Of a DNA stretch of 64,000 nt, positions 42,061 through 52,726 are shown one piece after another. The DNA comes from Xanthomonas bromi (GTDB taxonomy: Bacteria > Pseudomonadota > Gammaproteobacteria > Xanthomonadales > Xanthomonadaceae), in NCBI RefSeq assembly GCF_900092025.1, contig NZ_FLTX01000005.1:112900-176899 (forward strand), in the 5' to 3' direction. Position numbers and translations under genes: made by a program. Every line of letters starts with the position of its first letter. The first letter of the stretch is position 1. Below the pieces are notes generated by a model. It worked only from the letters and a program-made list of their open reading frames with translations, was not told the DNA's origin and made no database searches.

Positions 42061-42900
42061 GAGCGTCTATCAACACCACTGCGTTGCCGCCAGATGGGCG
42101 CGGCCGGTGGTCGGAATCGGCATGCAGCATTCGTAGACTCCGGTTCTGCGTGCGCCATCCACACCTGCCTGACGACTGCTCGCTGCGTTTTGTCAGCCGC
42201 GCTAATAGCGGCGAGCGAACGCAGTGAGTGCCCGCCTGGCGGTTAGCGCAGTGGTTGTGTTGGCTGCACTTTATTGGAGGTAGTCAACAGCCTGGTTGGT
42301 CGAGGGCGCGGCGCCCTCACCGCTCGCGGGACACGCCGTGAATCCCTCCGTGGAGGCTCGGTGGCGGCATCCATGCCGCCACACGGTCCCGCAGGCGGCG
42401 AGGACACCGCACCAGAAAGTGCGTCGGCTGCTTTGTTGAAAGCCTGCCCGTTAATCACGTTGCGTTGCGAAGCTGATGGACGCGCAGTGATCCAGTCAAC
42501 GCAGGTCATGCATTGCCTGCAATCATGCGCACCGATACTCTCGAGTGGTCCTTGCCCGCCCACCATCGCGGGACCTTACCCGGCATGTATACTGGGTAAG
42601 CGCCTACATGGACGTACGTGCGGCGTGTCCTGCGATGGGGAGTGAGCACCGGCCTGCAGCCAAGTCGCAGCCCTGCGGCCGTTTAATAGATAGATGGCGT
42701 GAAGTGGTTTAACTGGTCGCTGTAAGCGCGCTACTAAACAACTACGCTCATCGCCAATCGAGCGCATCGCTGCCATCGCGAGGCTAGCCTTTTAGCCCAC
42801 GATCACAGCCCATCGGCAAGTCCACGACGAGCCACACATGCGACATCGGCGGCGTGAAGCACGTCGCTATACTGGCCGCCTCAGTCATGGGGTAGCACGA
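42061..42900. other. 840-bp non-coding region with repeats
   Basis: No convincing gene on either strand; a 123-codon frame at 42274 has no protein character. It contains two strong inverted repeats, GAGGGCGC-G-GCGCCCTC (42302-42318) and GGCGGCAT-CC-ATGCCGCC (42363-42380), plus CTTACCC/GGGTAAG (42575-42600). The right half is AT-richer and could hold an unrecognised small RNA. Confidence 0.5.
42302..42380. repeat. Intergenic palindromic repeat cluster
   Basis: Two perfect inverted repeats 44 bp apart, within text (GTGAATCCCTCCGTGGAGGC, CTCGGTGGCGGCATCCATGC) of a kind that is common between genes in Xanthomonas. No coding role. Family membership is from memory of the genus, not from a search. 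Confidence 0.6.
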
Positions 42901-45900
42901 ATGGATAGCCAGGGATCACGGATGATGCGGTCGGGCACAAGGCGCATGTTGCTGTGGGTGGTGTTGCTGGCCGTGGCGATCGGCGCGGTGGCGTGCAAGC
43001 GCAACGAAAACGGGCAGCTGCCTGCTGCCAGCGGCGAGGCGATCAAGGCCGACAAGCAGGCCATCACCGGGTTTGCGCTGGCGCGTGCCTATCCCGACCA
43101 GACCGGCGATGGCCTGTCGCTGGCACTGGAATTTTCGCGTCCGCTGGTGGGCACGCAGGATTTCGATGCGCTGGTGCGCTTTGAAGAAAAGGTCGGCACC
43201 GGCGACAGCAGCTGGTCGCTGTCCGACGACGGCGAGACGTTGCGCTACCCGTACGTGGAAGCGGCGAAGGACTACACCGTCCTGATCGACGCCAACCTGC
43301 TGGCGGCCGATGGCAGCCGCCTGGGCAAGCCGCTCAAGCAAAAGGTCTCTACCGGCGCGCTCAAGCCGGTGGCCGGGTTCGCTTCGCAGGGCAGCGTGTT
43401 GCCGGCGCGCGAAAGCCGCGGTTTGCCGGTGGTGTCGGTCAACGTGCCCGAAGTGGACGTGGAGTTCCTGCGTGTGCGCGAGAAGTCGCTGCCGGCGTTC
43501 TTCCAGCAGTTCCAGCGCGGCGGCCGTCGTGGCAGCTGGGAGCTGGGAGCGAATACAACCACAAACAACCGCTGTCCAAGTTGGCCGAGCCGGTGTACGT
43601 CAATCGTTTCATCCTGGGCGGCAAGCAGAACGAGCGTGTGCTGACCTACCTGCCACGCAGGACATCAAGCAGTTGCAGGAGCCCGGCCTGTACGTTGCGG
43701 TGATGAAGCGCGCCGGCAGCTTCGAGAACGAACAGGAGACATCGTTCTTCACCGTCAGCGGTATCGGCCTGCATACGCGCGCCTACAAGGACAAGTTGTT
43801 CGTGCACACCGCCTCGTTGCAGAGCGGCGAGCCGATCAAGAACCTGGACGTGCGCATCCTCGATGCCAAGGGCGAGTTGTTCCTCAAGGGCGCCACCGAC
43901 GGTAACGGCAATGCGTTGCTCAACTAAACGCTCGACGCCGGCCATGTGCTGGTGGCGCGCGGCAAGACCGATATCTCGGTGTTGCCGTTCAACCAACCGG
44001 CGCTGGATCTGAGCGAATTTGCGGTGGCCGGGCGCCAGAGCGCGTGGTTCGACGTGTTCGCCTGGGCCGGCCGCGATCTGTATCGCCCCGGCGAAACCAT
44101 GCGCGTCTCGGCGATCCTGCGCGACAACGACGGCAAGCCCGCCAAGCCGCAACCGGTGTTCCTGCGGCTCAAGCAGCCGGACGGCAAGACCTTCCGCGAA
44201 ACCAAGCTGCAACCGGGCGAACAGGGCTACTTCGAATTCACCCAGCAGATTCCCGCCGATGCGCCGACCGGCCGCTGGCAGGTGGAATTCCGCACCGACC
44301 CGGCCAGCAAGGATGCCGTGCAGGGCATGACCGTGCGCGTGGAAGAATTCCTGCCCGAGCGCATGAAGTTGGATCTGGATGCCGCACAAAAGACCTTGAG
44401 TGCGGGCCAGCCGTTCACGCTGGTCGCCAATGCCGCGTATCTGTACGGCGCGCCGGCCGATGGCAACCGCTTCACTGCCAAGCTGGCGGTCAGCGTCGAG
44501 CAGCATCCGCTCGATTCCTTGCCGGGCTGGTTCTTCGGCGACCCCACCTTGGAGCTGCCGCGCGAAGCCAAGGACGTGATCGACGCCGAGTTCGGCAGCG
44601 ATGGCGTAGTGCGCGAAGACATCGCGCTGCCGGTCGAAGCCAAGCCGGTCAGCACGATTGCGGCGGTGGTCTCGGGCAGCGTGTACGAGACCGGCGGGCG
44701 CACCGTCACCCGTACCGTCAAGCGCGTGCTGTGGCCGGCCAAGGCGCTGGTTGGCGTGCGTCCATTGTTCGACGACAAGGACGGTGCCGATGCCAATGGC
44801 AACGCACGTTTCGAACTCACCCGCGTGGATGCCGACGGCAAGCCGCAGCCGGCCAAGGGCCTGAAGGCCACGCTGGTGCGCGAGCTGCGCGACTACCACT
44901 GGAACTACCCCGACGACCATTGGGACTACGACTTCACCCGCCGCTTCGAGAACAAGGACACCCGCACGCTGGATGTGGGCAGCGCCAACGCCAAGCTCGA
45001 TGTCCCGGTGGAGTGGGGCGAGTACCGCCTGGACGTGTTCGACCCGGCCACCGGGCTGTCCACGCGTTACCCGTTCCGTGCCGGCTGGAGCTGGAACGAC
45101 GAAAACCGCGGCCTGGATGCGCGCCCGGACACGGTCAAGCTGGCGCTGGACAAGACCGGCTACCGCGCCGGCGACACGCTCACCGTCACGCTGACCCCGC
45201 CGCATTCCGGCAAGGGCGTGCTGCTGGTGGAAAGCGACAAGTTGCTCTACGTGCAGGACATCGACGTCAAGCCGGGTAGCACGTTCGAGATTCCGGTCAC
45301 CGAGGCCTGGGAGCGCCACGACGTCTACGTCACCGCGCTGGTGTTCCGTGGCGGTACCGCGCCGAGCAAGATCACCCCCGCGCGTGCACTGGGTGTGGCG
45401 CATGTGCCGATGGATCGCAAGGCCCGGCGTGTGGCGGTGGGCCTGTCCGCGCCCAAGCAGATGCGCCCGGAGCAATCGCTGCCGGTGACGGTGAGCGTGC
45501 CGGAACTGGCTGGCAAGGCCGCGCACGTCACCATCTCGGCGGTGGACGTGGGCATCCTCAACATCACCCGCTTCCCGGTGCCGGATGCCAACGCACCGTT
45601 CTTCGCGCAGCGGCGCCTGGGGACCGATGCCTATGACATCTATGGCCGGGTGATCGAAAGCTTCGAAGGCGCCAGCGGCAAGCTCAAGTTCGGCGGCGAC
45701 ATGGCGCTGGAAGCGCTGCCGCAGGCCAGGCGCCCGACCGCACGCGTGCAGACCGTGGACCTGTTCTCCGGCTCGGTGACGCTTGACGCCAAGGGCAATG
45801 CACGCGTGCAACTGCCGGTGCCGGATTTCAACGGCACCTTGCGGGTGTCGGCGCTGGTGTACTCGGACACGCGCTACGGCAGCCGCGATATGGAAACCAT

Positions 45901-47809
45901 CGTGCGTGCGCCGATCCTGGCCGAGGCCAGCATGCCGCGCGTGATGGCGCCGGGCGACCGCAGCACGGTGACGCTGGACGTGCAGAACTTCACCGGCAAG
46001 CCGGGCGAGTTCAACGTGCGTGTGGACGGCATCGGCCCGCTGCCGATTGCCGAGGCGGCGCGCGCCATCAAGCTGGGCGTGGATGCCAAGCAGACGCTGA
46101 GCTTCCCGCTGACGGCCACCGAAGGCTATAGCGTGGCCAAGGTGCGCGTGCGCGTGGACGGCAATGGCTTCAAGGCCGACCGCAACTACGAGCTGCCGGT
46201 ACGTGCCGGATGGCCGCAGGTGTTGCGCACGCAGACCCGCGTGCTCGACCCGCTGGCACCGGCGACCCTGGACAGCCATGCCGACGGCCTGATGGCCGGT
46301 TCGGTGACCGCGCGCATGCTGGTCAGCCCGCTGCCGCCGATTCCGTTCGCCAGCGCCATGCAGGGCGCGCTGGACTACCCGTACGGCTGCGCCGAGCAGA
46401 CCACCAGCAAGGGCTACGCAGCGCTGTTGCTGGACGAGGCGACCGCCAAGGCGCTGGGCACCAAGGGGCTGGATGCGGCCACGCGCCGCGAGCGCACGGA
46501 AGGCGCGTTCGGCCGACTGGCGTCGATGCAGATCGCCAGCGGGCATTTTTCGATGTGGGGCGACGATGGCTACGTCAATCCGGGCCTGACCCCGTATATC
46601 GCCGAGTTCCTGCTCGACGCCAGGGACGCCGGCTTTGCGGTACCCGATAACGTGCTGCAGAAGGCACTCAATCGCCTGAGCGAAGATCTGCTGTCCGGTG
46701 GCAATCAGTTCTATGGGCAGGACCGTCGCGAGAACCTGAAGTTCGCCAACCAGGCGTGGTCGGGTTACGTGCTGGCACGCGTCAACCGCGCCCCGCTGGG
46801 CACGCTGTACGACAACCAGCGCGGCAAGGCGTTGACGGGCCTGTCGCTGGTGCATCTGGGCGCGGCGTTGTCGTTGCAGGGCGACAGCAAGCGTGGCGAG
46901 GCAGCGATCAAGGCCGGGTTCGCCAAGGACAGCGCCGAGCGTCCGCGCTATCTGAGCGATTACGGCAGTGTGGTGCGCGACGATGCCTTGATGATGGCGT
47001 TGCTGCACGAACGCGGGCTGTCCAAGCCCGAGTACGACACCCGCGTGGTCGCCCTGGGGCATGCACTGGATGCACGCCGCGCTGGCGGAGTGTTGTGGCT
47101 GAGCACGCAGGAACAGATCGCGCTGGCGCGGCTGGGCAAGGCGTTGATGGTGGGGCAGGGTAAGCAGGTCTCGGGCAGTGCGACCGTCGGCGATGCGGTG
47201 CAGCAGATCGCACCGGCCCGCGTGTTCGGACGCAGCTTCGACAGTGCGGCGCTGGCCTGCGGCGTGCAGTTCGCGCCGCAAGGCGAAGCGCCGATGTATG
47301 CCAGCATCGAAGTGGCCGGCATCCCGCGCAGCGCACCGGAGGCAGATACGCGTCACCTCAGCGCGGAGCGCAGCTGGTACACCACCGACGGCAAGCCATG
47401 GACGCCGCGCGCGTTGAAGGAAGGCGAGGCGCTGATCGTGCGCGTCACCATCACCGCCAACGAATCGATGCCCGACGCCTTGCTCACCGATTTATTGCCG
47501 GCCGGCCTGGAAATCGAGAATTTCAATCTCGGCGATGCCAAGCAATGGGCCGACGTGGTCGTCGACGGCATCGGCATCAGCGAGCGCTCCAGGGCCGCCG
47601 ACGTCAAGCACGAAGAATTCCGCGATGACCGTTATGTGGCCGCGCTGGCGCTGTCGTCGGGCAGCAAAGCGCAGGTGTATTACCTGGTGCGTGCGGTGAC
47701 GCCGGGCACCTACACCGTGCCGCCGTCGCTGGTGGAAGACATGTACCGGCCGGAGTTGCGTGGCGTGGGCCGCACCACCCCGGCAACGATCACGGTGGTG
47801 CAGCCGTAA
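42901..47809 (+). pseudogene. Alpha-2-macroglobulin lipoprotein (YfhM-like), disrupted
   Basis: The gene encodes about 1630 residues of a bacterial alpha-2-macroglobulin, a periplasmic lipoprotein that traps proteases and works with PBP1C. The start (42901) gives a lipobox signal (LLAVAIGAVACKRN). The frame is lost near 43547 (after RRGSWEL), continues in the third frame (EYNHKQPLSKLAEPVYVNRF), shifts again near 43655 (ATQDIKQLQEPGLYVAVMKR), and meets an in-frame TAA at 43925-43927. Beyond it TLDAGHVLVARGKTD continues uninterrupted to 47809. That part contains the thioester motif YGCAEQTTSKGY (Cys codon 46388-46390) and all C-terminal domains. Residual expression from internal starts would give a signal-less protein. 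Sequencing error could mimic the indels. Confidence 0.85.
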
Positions 47810-47832
47810 GGCGGCGTTGCTCCTGGCTATGT

Positions 47833-47890
47833 CCTTCTCCCCTCGTGACATTGTCCCCCTTTATGGAGGAGAAGGTGCCCCGCAGGGGCC
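47833..47890. repeat. Inverted, diverged copy of the CCCTCAT hairpin repeat
   Basis: CCTTCTCC (47833-47840) pairs with GGAGAAGG (47868-47875), followed by TGCCCCGCAGGGGCCGATGA and GGG. Read on the minus strand this is CCCTCATCGGCCCCTGCGGG followed by CACCTTCTCC, the same design as the repeat at 34232. Confidence 0.7.
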
Positions 47891-47960
47891 GATGAGGGTA
47901 CGTGCGAAGCCTGGTGTCATCGATTGCCAAGTGGCTTCGCCCCGCGCCCTCACTCCAAAT

Positions 47961-47987
47961 CCCTCTCCCGTTGGGAGAGGGGCTTTT
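47961..47987 (+). terminator. Intrinsic terminator after the macroglobulin gene
   Basis: CCCTCTCCC (47961-47969), loop GTT and GGGAGAGGG (47973-47981) form a 9-bp stem, followed by GC and TTTT. The remaining gap to 48163 shows no gene and should hold the promoter of the next receptor. Confidence 0.75.
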
Positions 47988-48163
47988 GAAGCGCCGCACT
48001 GAAGGTTGTTGCGGATTTCCGACGACCTTCTTCGCATCTGATGACGCCACTGCGCATTGTCTTGGAATTGCAATGCAAGAGACATGCAAGTGTCATTTCC
48101 ACTGACTACGGTGTCGTGCTTTCTCACAGGCGTGGCGCCCTTGCTGCGCGATCCCGGGATTCC

Positions 48164-51130
48164 ATGCAGCGCTCCAATTCGTACCGTTTTCAGCTGTCCG
48201 TTCTCGCCGTTGCCATCGCGGCATGTTCACCGGCGTTGCAGGCGCAGACCAACGCGACTTCTGCTGGCGCAGGGCGCACCGTTCCATCGTCGCCTGCAGT
48301 ATCTGTAAATCCCGCAGGCGCCAGCACGGCACCGGGCGACGCAGTAGGCGGCGAATCGGTCGCGTCCTCAGCTGAAGTATCCAACGCAGACGCGCCGGCC
48401 GCCGCCGCCAAAGCCAGCGTGCAAACCCTCGATGCCATGCAGGTCACCGGCGTGCGTCGTGCCAATGCAGCGGCGGTAGAGAGCAAGCGCGCGGCGACCA
48501 ATATCACCGATGTGATCAGTGCCACCGACGTGCGCGCCTTGCCCGACAGCACCATCGTCGAAGCACTGCGCCGCGTGCCGGGTTTGTCCGTATTGCCGGC
48601 CACCGACAACGAGCATCCGCGCGACGAAGCAGCCACGCCCGTATTGCGCGGCCTGGGTCCGTCTTACAACAACGTCACCATCGATGGCTTGACCATCGCC
48701 TCGCCCGGCACGCCGAACGGTACGCTCGGTTCGATCACCCGCGGCGTGCGTCTGGATCTGCTGCCGGCCTCGATGGTCAGCGAGTTGCAGGTGGTCAAGA
48801 CGTTTACGCCGGATCTGGATCCCAATGCCACCGGCGGGGCAATCAATCTCAAGACACGCAGCGCGTTCGAAAACGGCGGCAAGCCGTTCTTCAGCGCCGA
48901 GGCGGCGCTGGGCCACGCCAACGATGTCGGCAAACCGCGCGATCAGGACGACCCGGGGTACCGCTTGAATGCCACCGGCAGCCGCACCTTCGGCAGCGAG
49001 CAGCAGTACGGCGTCACGCTGTCGGCCAACTACCAGACGTTGAGCAGCTACACCGAAACCCATATGACCACCGACACGGTGCATTACGGGTTCTACGACA
49101 ACAACGGCGTGCTGCAGACCGGCGCCAATCTCGGCAATGGTTGGGCGGTGCCTCAGCAGGATAAATATTGGTACGTGCAGGATCAGCGCGACCGCTATGG
49201 TGTCACCGGCAAGTTCGAGATGCGGCCCAGTGCGGCGCTCGAAGCGTATGCGATGGCCGGCTACTACTATTTCAAGGACAACATGGATCGCAACGAGGTC
49301 CTCATCGACCCGCGCAACCGCGACCGCGTGTTCAATCAGACCGACACGTCCGGCAGCTATCCCGGCGGCGATATCGAAGTGGGATATTCCAACCAGATCG
49401 TCACCACGCGTACCAAGGTTGCGCAGCTGGGCACGCTCTGGCGGCCGACCGATCGGCAGCAATTTTCCGCGCGTGGTTCCTGGTCGGATGCGACCTACGA
49501 CGAGCCGATCCGCATGATCAAGTACGCCACCGGGATCACCCGTCCAGCGCCGGTGCCGGTGGGCCAGACCGGCAGTGGCGTGACCCTCAATGCCACGCCC
49601 AATTACGCGTTCAACTACGACACGTCGAATCTCGACCAGCGATTCGGAGTGTCGCCGCAGGCGTATAACAACCTGGACAACTACAGCCTGTCGTACTGGC
49701 GGCCGGACTACAAACGCAGCGCGTCCGATCGCATCCTCACCGGGCGGCTCGATTACGGCTTCAACCAGGGCGAAAGCGATCAAGGCATCGGTTTTGCGGC
49801 AGGCGTGTCGTATACCACCGACACGCCGTCCTACAACATCTATCGGGTCGAATATCAGCCCAACACCATGGCGCCTGCGCTCGGTCTGGCCGATGTGGTG
49901 GGTACCGGCAGGGCGCCGATGCGCTATGTCGGTTTGAACCTGCTGACCATCGATCCGAACAAGGCCAACCGCGCGCTGGCCGCCACGCCATTGAGTGCCT
50001 TCAATAGCACCGACCAACTGGCCTTCAGCAATCAAGACAATTTCACTCATACCGAAAAAACCTTCGGCAGCTACGGCTTGGTCAGCTATCGCAGCGACCG
50101 TTTGAACGTGCAGGCCGGTGTGCATTTCGATAGCACCAAGCTCGACACGGTGGGTCGCAAACGGCAGCTGGATGCGGCAACCAATCACTACGTGTATGTC
50201 GACAACCCGACCAGTGCGGACTACGACTATCTGCTGCCGTCGGCGGTCATGACCTACCATCTGACCGATGCGCTGGACCTGCGCGCCGGCGCCAGCCGCA
50301 CGCTGGGCCGCCCGCCGTACGATGCGTATGCAGCGCGCACGTCGGTCGGCTTCGTCAACACGGCCGATGCCGGCAACCCGAATGCGCAAGGCGTCACCGT
50401 CACCATCGGCAACCCCGATATCAAACCGCGCGTGTCCAATAACCTGGATCTGTCGCTGGAATGGCGCCTGCCCGGCGACTTCGATGCCTTCGCGTCCACG
50501 GCGGTGTTCGACAAGCGCATCCAGGACGAAATCTTTACGCTCTCGCGCACCGATAGCTTTACCTTCGACGGCACCACCTACGCCAATGCCTTGATCAGCA
50601 CCCCGGCCAATGCGGCCAAGGCGCGCATCCGTGGGGTCGAGTTCAACGGCATCGTCAACACCTTGGCGCCCATCGCGCCGTGGCTCAGCGGTGTGGGCTT
50701 CAGTGCCAATGTCGCCGTGCTCGATGGCAGTCTTGACGTGCCGTACAGCGCCGGCAGCGGTACGGCTGTCACCCAGCGCGAACGCAAGCTCGACAACCTG
50801 GTTGGCCAACCGGACTACACCGCCAACGCCACGGTGTTCTACAACACCGGCGGGCTGGAGTTGCGTGCGGCCTACAACCGGCAGGGCAAGGCCTTGCGTT
50901 CGATCGTCAGCAATATCGATTGGCAGGACCTGTATTGGTCGCCGCGCTCGCAGCTGGATTTCACTGCCACCTATGCCATCAGCAAACAGCTCAGCGTGAT
51001 CGGCCAGGTCAGCAACATCACCCACAGCCGCATCACCAGCGTGACTGGTCCAGGGCAGAATCTGCTCAAGGACAGTTACTCGGTGCCCACCACGTACTGG
51101 TTTGGTCTGCGCTTCACACCGACGTTCTGA
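48164..51130 (+). CDS. TonB-dependent receptor, large type
   Basis: The 988-residue protein starts at the ATG at 48164, giving the signal LSVLAVAIAACSPALQAQ; the frame opens at 48041 but that adds a non-signal extension. Residues 28-90 form an Ala/Ser/Val-rich linker, then VQTLDAMQVTGVRRANAAAV (TonB-box region) and the plug (DVRALPDSTIVEALRRVPGL, LRGLGPSYNNVTIDGLTIAS). The barrel ends TTYWFGLRFTPTF. This length and plug type match the large TonB receptors of Xanthomonas and Caulobacter that take up carbohydrates and other complex substrates. The next gene is a glycerophosphodiesterase, hinting at phosphodiesters as substrate. Confidence 0.92.
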   Translation: MQRSNSYRFQLSVLAVAIAACSPALQAQTNATSAGAGRTVPSSPAVSVNPAGASTAPGDAVGGESVASSAEVSNADAPAAAAKASVQTLDAMQVTGVRRANAAAVESKRAATNITDVISATDVRALPDSTIVEALRRVPGLSVLPATDNEHPRDEAATPVLRGLGPSYNNVTIDGLTIASPGTPNGTLGSITRGVRLDLLPASMVSELQVVKTFTPDLDPNATGGAINLKTRSAFENGGKPFFSAEAALGHANDVGKPRDQDDPGYRLNATGSRTFGSEQQYGVTLSANYQTLSSYTETHMTTDTVHYGFYDNNGVLQTGANLGNGWAVPQQDKYWYVQDQRDRYGVTGKFEMRPSAALEAYAMAGYYYFKDNMDRNEVLIDPRNRDRVFNQTDTSGSYPGGDIEVGYSNQIVTTRTKVAQLGTLWRPTDRQQFSARGSWSDATYDEPIRMIKYATGITRPAPVPVGQTGSGVTLNATPNYAFNYDTSNLDQRFGVSPQAYNNLDNYSLSYWRPDYKRSASDRILTGRLDYGFNQGESDQGIGFAAGVSYTTDTPSYNIYRVEYQPNTMAPALGLADVVGTGRAPMRYVGLNLLTIDPNKANRALAATPLSAFNSTDQLAFSNQDNFTHTEKTFGSYGLVSYRSDRLNVQAGVHFDSTKLDTVGRKRQLDAATNHYVYVDNPTSADYDYLLPSAVMTYHLTDALDLRAGASRTLGRPPYDAYAARTSVGFVNTADAGNPNAQGVTVTIGNPDIKPRVSNNLDLSLEWRLPGDFDAFASTAVFDKRIQDEIFTLSRTDSFTFDGTTYANALISTPANAAKARIRGVEFNGIVNTLAPIAPWLSGVGFSANVAVLDGSLDVPYSAGSGTAVTQRERKLDNLVGQPDYTANATVFYNTGGLELRAAYNRQGKALRSIVSNIDWQDLYWSPRSQLDFTATYAISKQLSVIGQVSNITHSRITSVTGPGQNLLKDSYSVPTTYWFGLRFTPTF

Positions 51131-51278
51131 GCGCAGCGCTTGAGATAACGCAGTCATCGGCCGGATGCAGATGCCGCTAGATCGGACGTGCGAGCGGTGC
51201 TTACCGCATCCAGCTTGCATGTGCTTGGTCTGGTGCAGACGCCGTCGGGCGATCAGTCACCCACTTGAGAGTTGTTCG

Positions 51279-52226
51279 ATGACACTACGTTCTGTTGCCA
51301 CTGTCGCCGCCATGCTGTGCGCGACGCTCGTCAGCTCCGTGCATGCAGCGCCCACCGGTGTTGCGGCGATCCAGGCCCGCTTGACCAATCCACAGGGCGG
51401 CATCGTGGTGGTCGCCCATCGCGGTTGCCACGCGGCCGCGCCGCAGCATGGCTTCACCGACACAGCACCGGAAAACTCGCTGGCCGCGCTGCAGCGTTGC
51501 ATCGCCATCGGCGCCGATGTGATGGAAACCGACGTACGCCGAGCCGCCGACGGCACGCTGGTGATGCTGCACGACGCCACCGTGGACCGCACCACCGATG
51601 GCACCGGCAAGCTGTCCGAGTTCACGCTGGCCGATCTGCAAAAGCTGCGGTTGCGCAGCGACGAAGGCGGCGCCCAGGCACCGCTGACCGACCAGCGCGT
51701 GGTCACGCTTGATCAGATGCTCGCCAAGTCCAAAGGCCACATCCTGCTCAATCTGGACGTCAAGGATGCGATCTACGTGCAGGTGATTGACGCGGTCGCA
51801 CGCGTCGGCATGCAGCATCAGGTGATCGTCAAGGCCGAAGCTGGCATCGCAACCTCGCCGCTTGCAGCGATGCAGCCGTTCGACCGTGTGTACTTCTTCC
51901 CGATCCTGATCAACGCGCATGGCACCGCCGATCTGGCCGCGATCGCCACGGCACAGACCCGCAACGCGCACCCGGTGGCCTTCGAACTGCCCAAGATGGC
52001 CGCATCGCAATTGCCCGCCTTGGTGGCAGTGAGCAAGGCGCACAAGGTGCGGCTGATGGTCAACTCGTTGTGGGAAGGCTTCATTGCCGGCTATGGCGGC
52101 GACGCCGATGCCGAACGCGACCCGGACAAGGTCTGGGGCCGGATGTACCGCGATGGTGTGTCGATCATCCAGACCGATGCGCCGGAAGCCTTGTTGCGCT
52201 ATCGCGCGACGTTGGAAAAGCCCTGA
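51279..52226 (+). CDS. Exported glycerophosphodiester phosphodiesterase
   Basis: The 315-residue protein has a signal peptide (ATVAAMLCATLVSSVHAAP). The GDPD catalytic motifs are VVAHRGCHAAAP (His-Arg), TAPENSLAALQRCIAIGADV and METDVRRAADGTLVMLHDAT (Glu, Asp, His). It is predicted to hydrolyse glycerophosphodiesters to glycerol-3-phosphate and an alcohol in the periplasm. The ATG at 51279 lies 148 bp after the receptor; the frame extends upstream without a better start. It probably forms one uptake unit with the TonB receptor. Confidence 0.92.
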   Translation: MTLRSVATVAAMLCATLVSSVHAAPTGVAAIQARLTNPQGGIVVVAHRGCHAAAPQHGFTDTAPENSLAALQRCIAIGADVMETDVRRAADGTLVMLHDATVDRTTDGTGKLSEFTLADLQKLRLRSDEGGAQAPLTDQRVVTLDQMLAKSKGHILLNLDVKDAIYVQVIDAVARVGMQHQVIVKAEAGIATSPLAAMQPFDRVYFFPILINAHGTADLAAIATAQTRNAHPVAFELPKMAASQLPALVAVSKAHKVRLMVNSLWEGFIAGYGGDADAERDPDKVWGRMYRDGVSIIQTDAPEALLRYRATLEKP

Positions 52227-52726
52227 GCGGGAGGCCGTGTGGCAACCGTACCTGCTAGCAACAGGCTGTAGCACCGAGCGCTGCACGCGGGCGCAGGGCG
52301 AGCGGTCACCGTAGCATCATCGTTGTCCTGATTGCAGCCGCCTTGCTCTATCGCAGCACCCGGCGACCTACCGGGCGTCTGGGGCTTGGCTGGAAGGGTG
52401 ACGTGTGCCCGTACTGAGCTAGCGTGCCACGCTGCCGTGGCTACCAATCTGGAGTGGCTGGGTGCCGCACGCCTGGCCCAGTGCAGCCTGGACGGTGTTT
52501 GCCGTCTTCGATTCAGCGGCCAGCAGTTGGCTTGGGTGACGCTGCGCTTCTCGCAATGTGGCTGCTGCGTGCGCTGTTCTGGCCGGCTCAGTCAGCGTAT
52601 CGCTCCGTTGTGTCTGCCCGGGCGCAACATTCACAGCGCAGCATCTGGCGAGTCATCGGAGGTCGCACGTTAGCGGGCGTTGCGTAGCAGTGGCCGAAAC
52701 ACGGTTTGCCCTGCATGCTTTGCACG
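52227..52726. other. Intergenic region, no gene seen
   Basis: About 500 bp between the phosphodiesterase and pbpC. Short frames on both strands have no protein character and no clear hairpin or repeat was found. It probably holds the pbpC promoter. Confidence 0.5.

Noticed and set aside
42274..42645. A 123-codon frame in the gap before the macroglobulin gene
   Set aside because: It begins in a palindromic repeat cluster and shows no conserved-looking segment.
43646..47356. A 1236-codon antisense open frame across the macroglobulin gene
   Set aside because: Antisense shadow of a strongly biased coding region; composition is His/Arg/Gln-rich with no recognisable motif.
48368..51220. A 950-codon antisense open frame across the second TonB receptor
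   Set aside because: Mirror of the receptor codons; no start signals or domains.
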